Origin: Aquabacterium sp.
GTDB lineage: Bacteria; Pseudomonadota; Gammaproteobacteria; Burkholderiales; Burkholderiaceae_C
Direction: 5' to 3'
Length of the DNA: 64,000 nt
Assembly (NCBI RefSeq): GCF_016234775.1
Contig: NZ_JACRAH010000037.1
Location: 1-64,000 of the forward strand
Part shown: piece after piece, positions 17,292 to 27,392 of the stretch
How positions within the stretch are numbered: position 1 is the stretch's first letter
Layout: every line of letters begins with the position of its first letter
Program-made: the position numbers and the translations under genes
Notes under the pieces: model-generated
What the model was told of the DNA's origin: nothing
The model's database searches: none
What the model saw: only the letters and a program-made list of their open reading frames with translations

Positions 17292-18042
17292 GCCCAGACG
17301 CCGTTCTCGACGTCATCTTGAAGAGCAGGACCCCGATGAGCTGGATACCCGGCTGATCTGGGCCGGCCTGTTCTTCTCGCTCGCCATCTTTGCGCAGTTC
17401 CCGGGCCTTGATTTGCTGGTGTCCGTTAACTACTGGAACGCTGAGCAGGGCTTCTTCCACCGTGACGACGTGGTAGTGCGGGCCCTTTATGACTGGACGC
17501 CCCTGATTGGCCGTGGCCTGATACTGGTATTGGCGCTGTTTGCCATGCTGGCGCCCTTGATCGCCCGTGTTCTGCACAAGACCGGGCGTGAGGAACAGGC
17601 CTGCAAGGCGATGGGCCCCTGGCGGCACCTCGCGACCATCACCGTGTGCTGCGCGCTGCTCGGCAACGGGCTGGTGATCGAAGGGCTGTGCAAAGGCCTG
17701 ATGGGCCGCCCTCGCCCCGTTCAGGTCGTGCAGTTTGGCGGTACCGAGGCCTATCATGGCCCCTTCACGCCGGGCGACAACACGGTCAACCACCGCAGTT
17801 TCGTGAGCAGCCATGCCGCCGCTGGCTTTGCCTTGATGAGCCTGGGGCTGACCTGCGGCCCCGTGTGGCGCCGCCGCTGGGTGCTGATCGGCACCATCGC
17901 CGGTGCTGTGGTGGGCTTCGGCCGCATGCTGCAAGGTGGCCACTTCCTCAGCGACATCATCTTTTCCTTCTACGCCATATGGCTATCGTGCGAACTGGTA
18001 GCCTGGGCCGATAGAAAGCGACTTTCCCGTTCGACACCATGA
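17281..18042 (+). CDS. PAP2-family membrane phosphatase
   Basis: A 253-residue membrane phosphatase with five or six TM helices. The three PAP2 motifs are visible: 'KGLMGRPRP' (K-x6-RP), '[13 protein letters not shown]' (PSGH-type, with Ser-Ser-His) and '[13 protein letters not shown]' (R-x5-H-x3-D). Such enzymes dephosphorylate undecaprenyl-pyrophosphate, phosphatidylglycerol-phosphate or lipid A. In this operon recycling a polyprenyl carrier is likely. ATG 17281 overlaps the GT39 3' end, and its stop overlaps the nadA start (ATGA). Confidence 0.85.
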   Translation: MISEPRRRSRRHLEEQDPDELDTRLIWAGLFFSLAIFAQFPGLDLLVSVNYWNAEQGFFHRDDVVVRALYDWTPLIGRGLILVLALFAMLAPLIARVLHKTGREEQACKAMGPWRHLATITVCCALLGNGLVIEGLCKGLMGRPRPVQVVQFGGTEAYHGPFTPGDNTVNHRSFVSSHAAAGFALMSLGLTCGPVWRRRWVLIGTIAGAVVGFGRMLQGGHFLSDIIFSFYAIWLSCELVAWADRKRLSRSTP

Positions 18043-19184
18043 GCTCCGCCCACACCGACGCCAGCACAGACGCCAATGCCGTCTCGTATGACTATGACCT
18101 GCAGGACGCCACCGGCGCCACGTGCACGGCCCACGCCTGGGCCAAGGTGCCTGCGCCGCTGAGTGCAGACGCCAAGGCTGACATCAAGGCGCGTATCAAA
18201 ACCCTGCTGAAAGAGCGCAATGCCGTGCTCGTGGCCCACTACTACGTCGACGGAGATCTGCAGGATCTGGCGCAAGAAACGGGTGGCTGCGTGTCGGACT
18301 CCCTGGAGATGGCGCGCTTTGGCCGCGATCACAGCGCCCAGACCCTGATCGTGGCCGGCGTGAAGTTCATGGGCGAATCGTCCAAGATCCTGAGCCCCGA
18401 CAAGCGCGTGCTGATGCCCGATCTGGACGCCACCTGTTCGCTCGATCTGGGCTGCCCGGCCGACGACTTCATCACATTCTGCGACGCCCACCCGGATCGC
18501 AAGGTCGTGGTTTATGCCAACACCAGCGCCGCCGTGAAGGCCCGTGCCGACTGGATGGTGACCAGCTCCTGCGCCCTGTCCATCGTCAACCACCTGAAGG
18601 CACAAGGCGACAAGATCCTGTGGGCACCCGACCGCCATCTGGGCCGCTACATCCAGAAGGAAACCGGCGCCGACATGCTGATGTGGAACGGCGCCTGCAT
18701 CGTGCACGACGAGTTCAAGGGCCTGGAGCTGGACCTGCTCAAGAAGGATCACCCCAAGGCCCTGGTGCTGGTGCACCCTGAATCACCTGAAAGCGTGGTG
18801 GCCCAGGCCGATGTGGTGGGCTCGACCTCGCAATTGCTCAAGGCCGTGATCGAATCCGACGCGCCCGAGTTCATCGTGGCCACCGACAACGGCATCCTGC
18901 ACCGCATGCGCCAGATGGCGCCCGCCAAGGTGCTGATCGAAGCGCCGACGGCCGGCAACAGCGCCACCTGCAAGAGCTGCGCGCACTGCCCCTGGATGGC
19001 CATGAACGGCCTGCAAGGCGTGCTGGACTGCCTGGAAAAGGGCGTGGGCGAGATCACGGTGGACGAGGCCATCCGTGTGAAGGCCCATGGCTGCATCGAC
19101 CGCATGCTGGACTTCGTCTCGAAGAACCCGGCTGCCATCGCCAAACCTGCTCAGGGCTTCGTGCCCAACATCGGCGCGGCCTGA
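18039..19184 (+). CDS. nadA: quinolinate synthase A
   Basis: A 381-residue [4Fe-4S] enzyme that condenses iminoaspartate with dihydroxyacetone phosphate to quinolinate in de novo NAD synthesis. Visible marks are '[16 protein letters not shown]', '[10 protein letters not shown]', '[15 protein letters not shown]', '[12 protein letters not shown]' and the C-terminal '[13 protein letters not shown]', which supply the three cluster cysteines. It is coupled by a 4-base overlap to the PAP2 gene; nadC follows 41 bases downstream and nadB lies nearby on the other strand. Confidence 0.95.
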   Translation: MSSAHTDASTDANAVSYDYDLQDATGATCTAHAWAKVPAPLSADAKADIKARIKTLLKERNAVLVAHYYVDGDLQDLAQETGGCVSDSLEMARFGRDHSAQTLIVAGVKFMGESSKILSPDKRVLMPDLDATCSLDLGCPADDFITFCDAHPDRKVVVYANTSAAVKARADWMVTSSCALSIVNHLKAQGDKILWAPDRHLGRYIQKETGADMLMWNGACIVHDEFKGLELDLLKKDHPKALVLVHPESPESVVAQADVVGSTSQLLKAVIESDAPEFIVATDNGILHRMRQMAPAKVLIEAPTAGNSATCKSCAHCPWMAMNGLQGVLDCLEKGVGEITVDEAIRVKAHGCIDRMLDFVSKNPAAIAKPAQGFVPNIGAA

Positions 19185-19225
19185 TCCCCCCAGTTCGCTG
19201 CACGACTTATCCGTATCGATTCACC

Positions 19226-20134
19226 ATGTTTGACCACAACGAGACCCTGCAAGAAGCCCGCGACCGCAATGTGCGCGACGCCCTGTTCGAAGACGTCGGC
19301 GTGTGCGACTGGACTGCGCAACTGGTACCCGCCGGCCAGCGCGTGAAGTCGCGCCTGATCGTGCGTGAAGAGGCCGTGCTGTGTGGCCGGGACTGGTTCG
19401 AGGCCTGCCTGTTCAAGCTCGACCCCCAAGCCAGCATCACCTGGGCCTATGCAGAAGGCGCCCTGATGGCACCCGACACCGAGGTGTGCCTGATCGAGTG
19501 CGATGCGCGCGCCATGCTGACAGCCGAGCGTCCGGGCATCAACTTCCTGCAGACGCTGTCGGCCGTGGCCACCCTCACCCATCGCCACATGAAGGCCATC
19601 GAAGGCGCCTCGCCCAACCCGCGTGGCTGCGTAGTGCTGGACACCCGCAAAACCCTGCCCGGCCTGCGCCTGGCGCAAAAATACGCCGTGCGCGTGGGAG
19701 GTGGCGCCAACCAGCGCCTGGCCCTGTATGACGGCATCCTGATCAAGGAAAACCACATTGCAGCTGCTGGTAGCGTGACCGCCGCCGTGAAGAACGCGCA
19801 AGCCCTGGTGGCGGCCCAGCCCTCGCCGCAGCGTGAACAGATCACCATCCAGGTCGAGGTTGAAAACCTGGACGAATTACGCGAAGCCCTGGCCGCTGGT
19901 GCGCTGAGCGTCCTGCTGGACAACTTCGATTACGACATGATGCGTGCGGCCGTGGCCCTTAACAAGGAACTGGCCAAGGGCGAAGCCCTGCTGGAAGTGT
20001 CGGGCGGCGTCACCCTGGACCAGCTCCGCGACATCGCCGTGACCGGCGTGGACCGCATCTCGATCGGCAAGCTGACCAAGGACGTCAAGGCCGTGGACTT
20101 CTCGCTGCGCGTGCTGGAGCGCATCGGCGCCTGA
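19226..20134 (+). CDS. nadC: nicotinate-nucleotide pyrophosphorylase (carboxylating)
   Basis: A 302-residue quinolinate phosphoribosyltransferase that makes nicotinate mononucleotide from quinolinate and PRPP. The signatures are 'LNFLQTLSAVAT'-type helix ('INFLQTLSAVATLT'), 'VVLDTRKTLPGLRLAQKYA', 'GGGANQRLALYDGILIKENH', 'IQVEVENLDELREAL', 'VLLDNFD' and 'EVSGGVTLDQLRDIA'. The length is normal for the family. It runs with nadA and completes the pathway with the leftward nadB. Confidence 0.95.
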   Translation: MFDHNETLQEARDRNVRDALFEDVGVCDWTAQLVPAGQRVKSRLIVREEAVLCGRDWFEACLFKLDPQASITWAYAEGALMAPDTEVCLIECDARAMLTAERPGINFLQTLSAVATLTHRHMKAIEGASPNPRGCVVLDTRKTLPGLRLAQKYAVRVGGGANQRLALYDGILIKENHIAAAGSVTAAVKNAQALVAAQPSPQREQITIQVEVENLDELREALAAGALSVLLDNFDYDMMRAAVALNKELAKGEALLEVSGGVTLDQLRDIAVTGVDRISIGKLTKDVKAVDFSLRVLERIGA

Positions 20135-20236
20135 TCAAGGCCGCTGGAAATTGGGCCAACAAGCCGCGCTTAAAGCCCCATTTTTCACGACACAGGAAAG
20201 CCGGGCTGGGCGACACTGCCGTTTGTCTCGATAGGG

Positions 20237-20536
20237 ATGGACACCATCGCCATGGCCGCCGACTTCACAACCCTGCACAACTATTACGAGAAACAAGTGG
20301 TGGACCAGGTCCTTGATCTGGCGCCGAACTACCCGCTTCTCAAGAAGGATCACCTGCCGGACGTGGCCTGCGTGGCGCTCAATCGCCTGCCACCTCGCTA
20401 CATCCGCCACCAGGTGGACCTCGCCTTCCACATGACCGAGAAAGAGCGCCAGGACAGCGAGCAGTTGATCCAGGACGCCGTCAAGTTCGCCTTCGAGTTC
20501 GTGCAGGCACGCTACGCCATGCGCGCAAGGCGCTGA
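20237..20536 (+). CDS. ComFB-like small protein
   Basis: A 99-residue protein that looks like the late-competence ComFB family: an opening 'LHNYYEKQVVDQVLDL' helix, then 'PDVACVALNRLPPRYIRH', the family hallmark (D-x5-LN-x-LPP-x-Y). The zinc-type cysteines of Bacillus ComFB are absent. No competence operon is nearby, so the function here is unknown. Start is ATG 20237 or in-frame ATG 20252. A tetraloop hairpin lies just after the gene. Confidence 0.65.
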   Translation: MDTIAMAADFTTLHNYYEKQVVDQVLDLAPNYPLLKKDHLPDVACVALNRLPPRYIRHQVDLAFHMTEKERQDSEQLIQDAVKFAFEFVQARYAMRARR

Positions 20537-20550
20537 GCGAACAGGAAGCA

Positions 20551-20576
20551 GCCTCACACCCGGGTTCGCCCGAGGC
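20551..20576 (+). terminator. UUCG-tetraloop hairpin after the comFB-like gene
   Basis: CGGG-TTCG-CCCG (20561-20572) is extended by GCCT (20551-20554) pairing with AGGC (20573-20576) across a 6-base one-sided loop. The UUCG loop is very stable. No U-tract follows immediately, so termination is likely but unproven. Confidence 0.4.
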
Positions 20577-20660
20577 AAACAAACCCGCATTTTGTCGACC
20601 CACCGACATCGTCGTCAGGTGAGCCGCGCCAGCATGGGCCACTTTCATTCGGAGACGCCC

Positions 20661-21557
20661 ATGTTCAAGCGCCTTTTCTGCCTCGGTGGCCTCCGTGCCG
20701 CCATCACCCCACTTGCTGCCGCCCTGCTGGCCCTGTCCTTGCCTGCGCGCGCTGCCACCGCGGACTTCACGAGCACCTACAAAGGTGGATCGAGCAGCTG
20801 CAACACCACCTACCAGATCAAAGGCAAGGAACCTGCCGACTCAAGTCGGCATCCCGTGTTCATCTACATGGGGGGTACGAGCGACACCTATGACAACGCC
20901 CAGGCCATGGCGGCCGTGCAAGGCATGGCCGATCGTGGCTATGTGGCCGCCACCATCCAGTACGCCAACTCGGCCATGGGCTACTGCAACACCCTCAACA
21001 CCCGCAGCAAGTGCATCTTCGATCAGGCCAGCGCCCAAAGCGCGGTTACAGCCCTGTGCTCACGTGACCAGGCTGATTGCAGCAAGGGCATCGTGGTCGG
21101 CGGCTTCAGCCAGGGGGCCTTGCTGGGCATCCTGTCCAAGAACTTCGACTCGCGCGTGGAAGCCGTCTACGCCTCCGGTGCGCACAAGAACTACATCATC
21201 TACAACGTGAACGCCTGCGTGGGCAACGGCAACCGCGTCTTGCCTCAAGCCAGGCTGCGCGTGATCAATGGCGAAAACGACATCTATGGGGGCGGCAGCC
21301 AATCAACCGTGAGAGCCAGCAGCGTGGCGGTGAGCGGCTACACCTGTACCGGCACCACCTGCCTGCAGCCGGACGGCAGCGGTTGGCGCATGGTGCTCAA
21401 AAGCGAGGTGCAGGATGGCTCGGCGGACCACTGCTACTTCCGCGCCAAAGGCTGCCTGAGCAATCAGAACAACCTGGACACGGGCTGGCAGACTGGCAGC
21501 GCGGCCTGGACGCTCAACGCCAACCTGGATTGGCTGACGCAGTTCACGGCGCACTGA
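20661..21557 (+). CDS. secreted Cys-rich alpha/beta hydrolase
   Basis: A 298-residue exported hydrolase. The signal peptide ends near 'LSLPARAA' (about residue 32). A catalytic triad is proposed from the nucleophile elbow 'GGFSQG' (Ser150), 'INGENDIYG' (Asp207) and 'GSADHCYF' (His257). Ten cysteines in the mature part suggest disulfides. It may act on an ester polymer or lipid, but the substrate is not readable. ATG 20661 has GGAG upstream. It is monocistronic and convergent with nadB. Confidence 0.65.
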   Translation: MFKRLFCLGGLRAAITPLAAALLALSLPARAATADFTSTYKGGSSSCNTTYQIKGKEPADSSRHPVFIYMGGTSDTYDNAQAMAAVQGMADRGYVAATIQYANSAMGYCNTLNTRSKCIFDQASAQSAVTALCSRDQADCSKGIVVGGFSQGALLGILSKNFDSRVEAVYASGAHKNYIIYNVNACVGNGNRVLPQARLRVINGENDIYGGGSQSTVRASSVAVSGYTCTGTTCLQPDGSGWRMVLKSEVQDGSADHCYFRAKGCLSNQNNLDTGWQTGSAAWTLNANLDWLTQFTAH

Positions 21558-21572
21558 TGCATCAAGGCGCGC

Positions 21573-23207
21573 TCAAGGCAGCCAGGCGTCCTTCTTCTTG
21601 GGCTTCTTGCACAGGATGGTTGGGAAGCTGACCGGCAAGGTGCGCGGGTAGTCGCGGCTGAAATGCAGGCCGCGGCTTTCCTGGCGCGACAAGGCGGAGC
21701 GCACGATGAGCTCGGCGCAATCCACCAGATTGCGCAGCTCCAGCAGGTCGCGGCTCACGCGGAAAGCCGCGTAGTAGTCGTCGATCTCGCTGCGCAGCAG
21801 CTTGATGCGATGCAGGGCCCGCTCCAGGCGGCGCGTCGTGCGCACGATGCCCACGTAGTTCCACATCACGAGGCGCAGTTCGTCCCAGTTGTGGGCAATG
21901 ACCACTTCCTCATCGGCATCGGTCACCTGGCTTTCGTCCCAGGCCGGCACCTTGGGCGCCGAAGCCGGGATCTGGCCTTGCACGTCTTCGGCACACGTTC
22001 TGCCCAGCACCACGCATTCCAGCAAGGAGTTGCTGGCCAGGCGGTTGGCGCCGTGCAGGCCGGTGTAGGTGGTTTCGCCCACGGCATACAGGCCGGGCAG
22101 ATCGGTTCGGCCATGCAGATCGGTCACCACACCGCCACAGGTGTAGTGGGCTGCCGGCACCACGGGAATGGGCTGCTTCGCGATGTCGATGCCCAGTGAC
22201 AGGCAGCGCGCGTAGATGGTCGGGAAATGCTCTTTGAGGAAGGCTTCGCCCAGGTGCGTGGCATCCAGCCAGACGTGATCGGCGCCATGCTTCTTCATCT
22301 CGAAGTCGATGGCGCGGGCGACGATGTCACGGGGAGCCAGCTCGCCGCGCTCGTCGTGATCCTGCATGAAGCGGGTGCCGTCGGGCAAGCGCAGGATGCC
22401 GCCTTCGCCACGCAGGGCTTCGGTGATCAGGAAGCTGCGCTCTTGCGGGTGGTACAGACAGGTCGGGTGGAACTGGATGAACTCCATGTTGCCCACACGG
22501 CAGCCCGCACGCCAGGCCATGGCGATGCCATCACCCGTCGAGGTCTCGGGATTGGTCGTGTAGCGGTACACCTTGCCGGCACCACCGGTGGCCAGCACCA
22601 CGGCCGATGCGGCCATGGTCTCCACTCGCTGGGTTTCGATGTCCAGCGCATACACGCCGTGGCAACGTTGTGCCTCCTGCTGCTCCTGCGCCGACTTCTT
22701 GAGATGCCGATTGGTGATCAGGTCGATCGCCATCCACTTCTCACGCAAGTGGATGTTGGGATGGCGCTTGACTTCCGCCAGCAGCACATCGTGGATGGCC
22801 TTGCCGGTGGCATCGGCAGCGTGCGCAATGCGGCGCACGGCATGGCCACCTTCACGGGTCAGGTGCAAGCCCAGCGGGCCGTCCGGATCGGGCGAGAACG
22901 GCACGCCGCGTGCCACCAGCCACTCCACCGCCTCGGCACTGTGGCGGGCAATGAATTCAGCCGTGCGCTCGTCCACCAGGCCGGCACCGGCCTCCTGGGT
23001 ATCACGCACATGAGAGTCGATGCTGTCATCGCTGCCCAGCACGCCGACGATGCCACCCTGTGCCCAGGCTGTGGCGCCCTCTTCCAACTGGCGCTTGGCC
23101 AGCACGATCACGGGCTGGGTTTCCGCCAGGTGCAATGCAACCGTCAAACCGGCCAGACCGGCCCCAATGATGACAACAGGCAAGGACGAATCCGTCGCAG
23201 CAGACAT
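21573..23207 (-). CDS. nadB: L-aspartate oxidase
   Basis: A 544-residue flavoenzyme that oxidises aspartate to iminoaspartate, the NadA substrate. The FAD-binding Rossmann start is '[15 protein letters not shown]', followed by '[13 protein letters not shown]', the 'HTREGGH'-type '[12 protein letters not shown]', '[12 protein letters not shown]', '[11 protein letters not shown]', '[21 protein letters not shown]' in overlapping pieces, and '[13 protein letters not shown]'. The length is normal. A TAGAAT hexamer (23261-23256 on the minus strand) is a candidate -10. It closes the NAD block with nadA and nadC. Confidence 0.95.
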   Translation of the reverse strand: MSAATDSSLPVVIIGAGLAGLTVALHLAETQPVIVLAKRQLEEGATAWAQGGIVGVLGSDDSIDSHVRDTQEAGAGLVDERTAEFIARHSAEAVEWLVARGVPFSPDPDGPLGLHLTREGGHAVRRIAHAADATGKAIHDVLLAEVKRHPNIHLREKWMAIDLITNRHLKKSAQEQQEAQRCHGVYALDIETQRVETMAASAVVLATGGAGKVYRYTTNPETSTGDGIAMAWRAGCRVGNMEFIQFHPTCLYHPQERSFLITEALRGEGGILRLPDGTRFMQDHDERGELAPRDIVARAIDFEMKKHGADHVWLDATHLGEAFLKEHFPTIYARCLSLGIDIAKQPIPVVPAAHYTCGGVVTDLHGRTDLPGLYAVGETTYTGLHGANRLASNSLLECVVLGRTCAEDVQGQIPASAPKVPAWDESQVTDADEEVVIAHNWDELRLVMWNYVGIVRTTRRLERALHRIKLLRSEIDDYYAAFRVSRDLLELRNLVDCAELIVRSALSRQESRGLHFSRDYPRTLPVSFPTILCKKPKKKDAWLP

Positions 23208-23337
23208 AGGTTACCAAGGGCCTCGATGAACAGCTTGGGGACAGCAGGAGCGGCGATTCTATCCCCGCCCACGTTCGACCTGGGTTGCCTGAGCGACATG
23301 TAGGGCCTCAAGCCCGACGCCGCACCAAGGTGATGCA

Positions 23338-24915
23338 TCAAGGCGTGCAGCGATCCGCTCCGCACAGACGCTGGCAGAAGGCGCAGCCCTTGACCGGCAG
23401 CCAGGACGGAAAGCGGTAATAACGGCGATTGACCTCGGCCATGACCACGTCACGGTAGATGTCAAAGTGGAAGTTCACGCCTTCCACGGCCCAGAAGGGC
23501 GCGCCATCCTGCTCATAGCGCAACAGGCGAACCTGGTCGAAATACGGGCGATAGTCCTCCACCGAGGGCTCTCGGGTGGCCATGACGCGGATCGTTTTGC
23601 CCTCCAGCGCACTGTAATCCACCGTCAGGTCATCCTGGCGTGCATGCACGCTGCCCATGCCCAGCACGGGCACATGCGCCTTGGCGGCATAGCCAAAGAT
23701 GGCGGCCGATGAGTACCCGTTGGAAGCCAGCACCACGCCGGGCGACTGAACCTGCCGCACCATCTGCTCGCTGCGGGCGGCCTCCACCAGGCGGTGGTAA
23801 TAGCGGAAGTGCTGCCATTGATGCAAGCCCATCACCGACAGCGCCACAGAGGCCACGAGGTGCAGCACCAGGATCACGGTCAGGCCCCTGGCTGTGGAAG
23901 ACAAGGCCCGGCCATCGGGCAGTGCCAGCGCCAGCAACACAAAGGCAAAGGGGTAGAAGCCCATCACCCAGTGCAGGCCGATCACCTTCTTGGCGGACAT
24001 CAGGCCAAAGAGCAGCAAGGGCACCACGGCCACACAACTGAGCAGGGCATGACCACGAACCGTTCGCAACAGCGCTGCGCGGTGCTTCCAGCCCATCCAC
24101 AGCAACACCGGGCTGATCAGGTAGACCATCATGCCCACATAGCTCAGTACCGTGTCCCACGATGCCACCGCATCCTCATTGCGGTTGAACAGGTTGAACA
24201 TGATGTTGGTCCAGCAGTGGTACAGGTTCCAGACCACGTTGAGGGCCGCGCCGGGCAAGGCGCACAACACCATCACGGCAAAGCCACGCCAGCGCTGGCG
24301 GGCAAACAGCAGGAAATACACCACGTAGGCAATACCCAGCAGCACCGCAAAGTATTTGGACAGGAACGCGGCCGCCATGAACAAGCCACTGAGGGCATAC
24401 AGGCGGTACAGGGCCCAACCACGTTGTCCTTGAGATGCGGCTTGTTCCGCCCGCACCATGGCCGCAGCAGACCAGGCCGCCCAGAGGATGAGCGGCGAGT
24501 CGGTGGCGATCAGGGCATTGAGCCAGTTGACGGGCGCCAACCAGTAAAACAGCACGGCCCAGGCCGCACGTTCACGACTGACGGGTGACCAGGCCCACCA
24601 CATGGCCCAGCCCACCCCCAGTGGCAGCAAGGTAGCGGGCAGGCGCACGGCCCAACTGGCATCGCCCAACAGCGCACGGGCCGCTGCGATCCACCAGGCC
24701 ACCATCGGCGGGTGGTCGTAATAGCCATAGTCCAGAAAACGCGCCCACCAATAAAACAAGGCTTCATCACCCGTCAAGGGCAAGGCAGCCGACACCCACA
24801 GGCGCCACGCCAGCGAGCCGATCGCCACCAGCCACAGCCAGTTGCGGGGCATGCGCACATCGGCATCTTGGCTGGGCAGGGACCCCTTGAAAGCGAACAG
24901 GTTGGACGTCGTCAT
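23338..24915 (-). CDS. second GT39 membrane glycosyltransferase (ArnT-like)
   Basis: A 525-residue polytopic transferase related to the GT39 enzyme at 15492. The first-loop signature is '[20 protein letters not shown]' then '[10 protein letters not shown]', with about 11 TM helices. It is well separated from the membrane-glycosylation operon and has its own promoter region, so it may modify a different acceptor. The C-terminus is rich in Cys ('[13 protein letters not shown]'). ATG 24915 is chosen; ATG 24927 is possible. No Shine-Dalgarno is evident. Confidence 0.83.
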   Translation of the reverse strand: MTTSNLFAFKGSLPSQDADVRMPRNWLWLVAIGSLAWRLWVSAALPLTGDEALFYWWARFLDYGYYDHPPMVAWWIAAARALLGDASWAVRLPATLLPLGVGWAMWWAWSPVSRERAAWAVLFYWLAPVNWLNALIATDSPLILWAAWSAAAMVRAEQAASQGQRGWALYRLYALSGLFMAAAFLSKYFAVLLGIAYVVYFLLFARQRWRGFAVMVLCALPGAALNVVWNLYHCWTNIMFNLFNRNEDAVASWDTVLSYVGMMVYLISPVLLWMGWKHRAALLRTVRGHALLSCVAVVPLLLFGLMSAKKVIGLHWVMGFYPFAFVLLALALPDGRALSSTARGLTVILVLHLVASVALSVMGLHQWQHFRYYHRLVEAARSEQMVRQVQSPGVVLASNGYSSAAIFGYAAKAHVPVLGMGSVHARQDDLTVDYSALEGKTIRVMATREPSVEDYRPYFDQVRLLRYEQDGAPFWAVEGVNFHFDIYRDVVMAEVNRRYYRFPSWLPVKGCAFCQRLCGADRCTP

Positions 24916-24921
24916 AAGCCC

Positions 24922-24977
24922 CGGCATTCTAGGCGGCCCCAACACCCGCCGTTTCCGATGTCGGACCTAGAATGCCG
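24922..24977. promoter_or_regulatory. symmetric divergent promoter with 12-bp perfect inverted repeat
   Basis: CGGCATTCTAGG (24922-24933) and CCTAGAATGCCG (24966-24977) are perfect inverted copies 32 bases apart, between the leftward GT39 gene and the rightward metallopeptidase. Each copy has TAGAAT pointing outward, at a good place for a -10 box of the adjacent gene. No convincing -35 boxes are seen, so an activator or operator function for the repeats is possible. Confidence 0.5.
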
Positions 24978-25011
24978 CGAGGCAAGCACGCCGCATTTGA
25001 AGGACGACACC

Positions 25012-25908
25012 ATGCGCTGGCAAGGCAACAGAGAAAGCGACAACGTCGAAGACGTTCGAAACGATGCCAGGGGTGGCGGTGGCCCGGGCATGTCGTTCGG
25101 GGGGCGAGGTTTCGGCCTGGGATCGGTGGCCATTGCACTGGTTGCCAGCTACTTTCTGGGCGTGAACCCGCTGACGGTGCTCAACATGCTCGGCGGCGGT
25201 GGGGGCATGAGTGCGCCGGCGCCCGCACACCAACCTGCAGCCAGCCGATCCCAAACCCCAGCCAATGACGAACAGACCCGATTTGTGAGCACCGTGCTGG
25301 CTGACACCGAAGACGTCTGGCGCGAACTGTTCAAACAGGCCGGCGGGCAGTACCAGGACCCCAGGCTCGTGCTCTTCAGAGGATCGGTGCCCACGGCATG
25401 CGGCCAAGGCCAGGCTGCCACAGGCCCCTTCTACTGCCCCGGTGACCACAAGGTTTACATCGACCTGGGCTTTTACGACGTGTTGCGCGATCGCCTGGGT
25501 GCGCCGGGTGATTTCGCACAAGCCTATGTGATCGCCCACGAGGTGGGCCACCACGTGCAGAATCTGCTGGGCACATCGGCCAAGGTCGACGAGATGCGCC
25601 AGCGCCTGAGCAAGACGCAATACAACGCCATGAGCGTGCGGCTGGAACTGCAGGCTGACTGCTATGCCGGCGTGTGGGCCCACCATGCCCAACAGGCCCG
25701 CCAGGTCATCGAAGCCGGTGATGTGGAAGAGGCCATGAACGCGGCCGCCCAGATCGGCGACGACACCTTGCAGCGCAACGCCAGTGGCCATGTCTCACCG
25801 GAGAGCTTCACCCACGGCAGCAGCCAGCAACGCATGACCTGGTTCAAGCGTGGCATGGCGTCCGGCGACATGCGCCAGTGCAACACCTTCGCCAAGGATG
25901 CCGTCTGA
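25012..25908 (+). CDS. neutral zinc metallopeptidase (YpfJ-like), membrane-anchored
   Basis: A 298-residue protein of the YpfJ/putative zinc peptidase family. An Arg/Gly-rich N-terminus ('[16 protein letters not shown]') is followed by one TM helix at about 40-55, a Gly/Ala/Pro linker and the catalytic domain with zincin motif '[13 protein letters not shown]' and the downstream Glu region '[15 protein letters not shown]'. '[13 protein letters not shown]' is also diagnostic. Start ATG 25012 has AAGGA upstream. Biological substrates are unknown. Confidence 0.88.
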   Translation: MRWQGNRESDNVEDVRNDARGGGGPGMSFGGRGFGLGSVAIALVASYFLGVNPLTVLNMLGGGGGMSAPAPAHQPAASRSQTPANDEQTRFVSTVLADTEDVWRELFKQAGGQYQDPRLVLFRGSVPTACGQGQAATGPFYCPGDHKVYIDLGFYDVLRDRLGAPGDFAQAYVIAHEVGHHVQNLLGTSAKVDEMRQRLSKTQYNAMSVRLELQADCYAGVWAHHAQQARQVIEAGDVEEAMNAAAQIGDDTLQRNASGHVSPESFTHGSSQQRMTWFKRGMASGDMRQCNTFAKDAV

Positions 25909-25962
25909 CAGCACGGCATGGCATCCGCAAGCTAGACCCAAGACCATAAAGGAGACAACACC

Positions 25963-26940
25963 ATGCAAGCCTGGACCTGTACCGAATTGAGCGGCCCCGA
26001 TGCACTAACCTGGCAGGAAAGCCCCACACCCGAGCCCGGCAAAGGCGAAGTACGCATTGCCATCAAGGCGGCCAGCCTGAACTTCCCCGATCTGCTGATC
26101 GTGCAAGGCAAGTACCAGATGCGCCCACCGCTGCCCATCGTGCCTGGCGCCGAGTTCGCCGGCGTGGTCGAGGCTGTGGGCGAAGGCGTCAAGCACCTGG
26201 CCGTGGGCACCCACGTTGCAGGTTTTGCGGGCACAGGCGGCTTTGGCACGCACACGGTGGCACCAGCTGCCATGCTGATGCCTTTGCCACCGGTCTTCTC
26301 TTTCGAAGATGCCGCGGCCTTCCTGTGCACCTATGGCACCACCTATCACGGCCTGCTGGACCGCGCTGCACTCAAGGCCGGTGAAACCGTGCTGGTGCTG
26401 GGCGCCGCCGGGGGCGTGGGCACGGCGGCCATCCAGATCGCCAAGGCCGCAGGCGCCAAGGTGATCGCTGCGGCGTCAACGGACGAGAAGTGCGCCTTGT
26501 GCAAGGAGTTGGGTGCCGACGCCACCATCAACTACGTGAGCCAGAACCTGCGCGATGAACTCAAGACCATCACCGAAGGCAAGGGCCCCGATGTGATCTA
26601 CGACCCGGTGGGTGGTGACCTGACCGAGCAAGCCTTCCGCTCGATTGCCTGGCGCGGTCGCCATCTGGTCATCGGCTTTGCCAACGGCCCCATCCCCGCG
26701 CTGCCCCTGAACCTGGCGCTGCTCAAGGGCGCCTCGGTGATGGGCGTGTTCTGGGGTGAATTCGCCAAGCGCGAACCGCAGAACAATGCAGCCTGCCTGA
26801 TGCAGTTGGCGGCCTGGTACATGGAAGGCAAGATCAAGCCCGTGATCGAACACCAGTTGCCCATGTCGCAACTGAAGGAAGCATTTGCCTTGATGGGCTC
26901 ACGTCAGGTGCGCGGCAAGGTTGTGCTCGTCAACGGCTGA
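25963..26940 (+). CDS. NADPH:quinone oxidoreductase-like MDR enzyme
   Basis: A 325-residue medium-chain reductase without the catalytic zinc ligands. It has 'LNFPDLLIVQGKYQ', 'PGAEFAGVVEAVGEGV', the nucleotide-binding 'VLVLGAAGGVGTAAIQIAKA' and 'VIYDPVGGDLTEQAFR'. These fit the QorA-type quinone/enone reductase family. AAAGGAGA lies 7 bases before ATG 25963. It is single and convergent with the DUF1488-like gene behind a bulged hairpin. Confidence 0.88.
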   Translation: MQAWTCTELSGPDALTWQESPTPEPGKGEVRIAIKAASLNFPDLLIVQGKYQMRPPLPIVPGAEFAGVVEAVGEGVKHLAVGTHVAGFAGTGGFGTHTVAPAAMLMPLPPVFSFEDAAAFLCTYGTTYHGLLDRAALKAGETVLVLGAAGGVGTAAIQIAKAAGAKVIAAASTDEKCALCKELGADATINYVSQNLRDELKTITEGKGPDVIYDPVGGDLTEQAFRSIAWRGRHLVIGFANGPIPALPLNLALLKGASVMGVFWGEFAKREPQNNAACLMQLAAWYMEGKIKPVIEHQLPMSQLKEAFALMGSRQVRGKVVLVNG

Positions 26941-26954
26941 GGCCTCGGCATCAT

Positions 26955-26985
26955 GAGGAAGGCGGCCCAGCGCCGCCCTTCCCTC
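26955..26985. terminator. convergent hairpin between oxidoreductase and DUF1488-like gene
   Basis: GGCGGC (26961-26966) pairs with GCCGCC (26972-26977), extended by GAGGAA against TTCCCTC with bulged C residues. It lies between converging genes and includes the last bases of the leftward one. No strong U-tract is seen. Confidence 0.4.
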
Positions 26986-27244
26986 AAGCGCCCACAATGC
27001 CCAGATCGTGGCGCTTCAAGATCACCGGTTCCCTGGCCCCTGCCGCCATGCGCTTCAGGACCGCCTCGTGAATCTGGTCGCGATGTGCGGTGTATACCTT
27101 CATGGGTTCCCCCTCATCGCCCCGACCACGGAAGCAATACGTGAGTATTTCGCTGCCGATCATCGCGCCAATGCCCGACTCCCCCGACGGCACCCAGAAA
27201 CGCACCGTGGCCGATGCGTCGTGGAAATAGGGTTCGAAGGACAT
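26984..27244 (-). CDS. small DUF1488-like protein
   Basis: An 86-residue soluble protein. 'ATVRFWVPSGESGIGAMIGS' followed by 'EILTYCF' and the closing helix 'AHRDQIHEAVLKRMAAG' then 'EPVILKRHDL' resemble the DUF1488 pattern (V-x-F early, then I-x-A-x-R before a last strand). The function is unknown. ATG 27244 is chosen over an upstream in-frame start at 27277 because a GAGAG tract precedes it and the family starts there. Confidence 0.55.
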   Translation of the reverse strand: MSFEPYFHDASATVRFWVPSGESGIGAMIGSEILTYCFRGRGDEGEPMKVYTAHRDQIHEAVLKRMAAGAREPVILKRHDLGIVGA

Positions 27245-27392
27245 GGCAAGCTCTCGCTGAGTTGAATGATGGAGCATGGCACGCGCGCAGCCAAATAAAC
27301 AGCCACCACACCAACATATCGCCAGAAATGCGGGCGATGACCTCGTGTGGCATGCTGATCAACCTTCGCATCAACACTTTCATCGCACCTCC

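Noticed and set aside
20165-20236. Possible c-di-GMP (GEMM) riboswitch before the comFB-like gene
   Set aside because: A CACAGG-like stretch and GC-rich pairs are present, but the conserved GEMM core and tetraloop receptor are not.
22227-23303. 358-codon rightward frame opposite nadB
   Set aside because: nadB motifs on the other strand are complete; this is a shadow.
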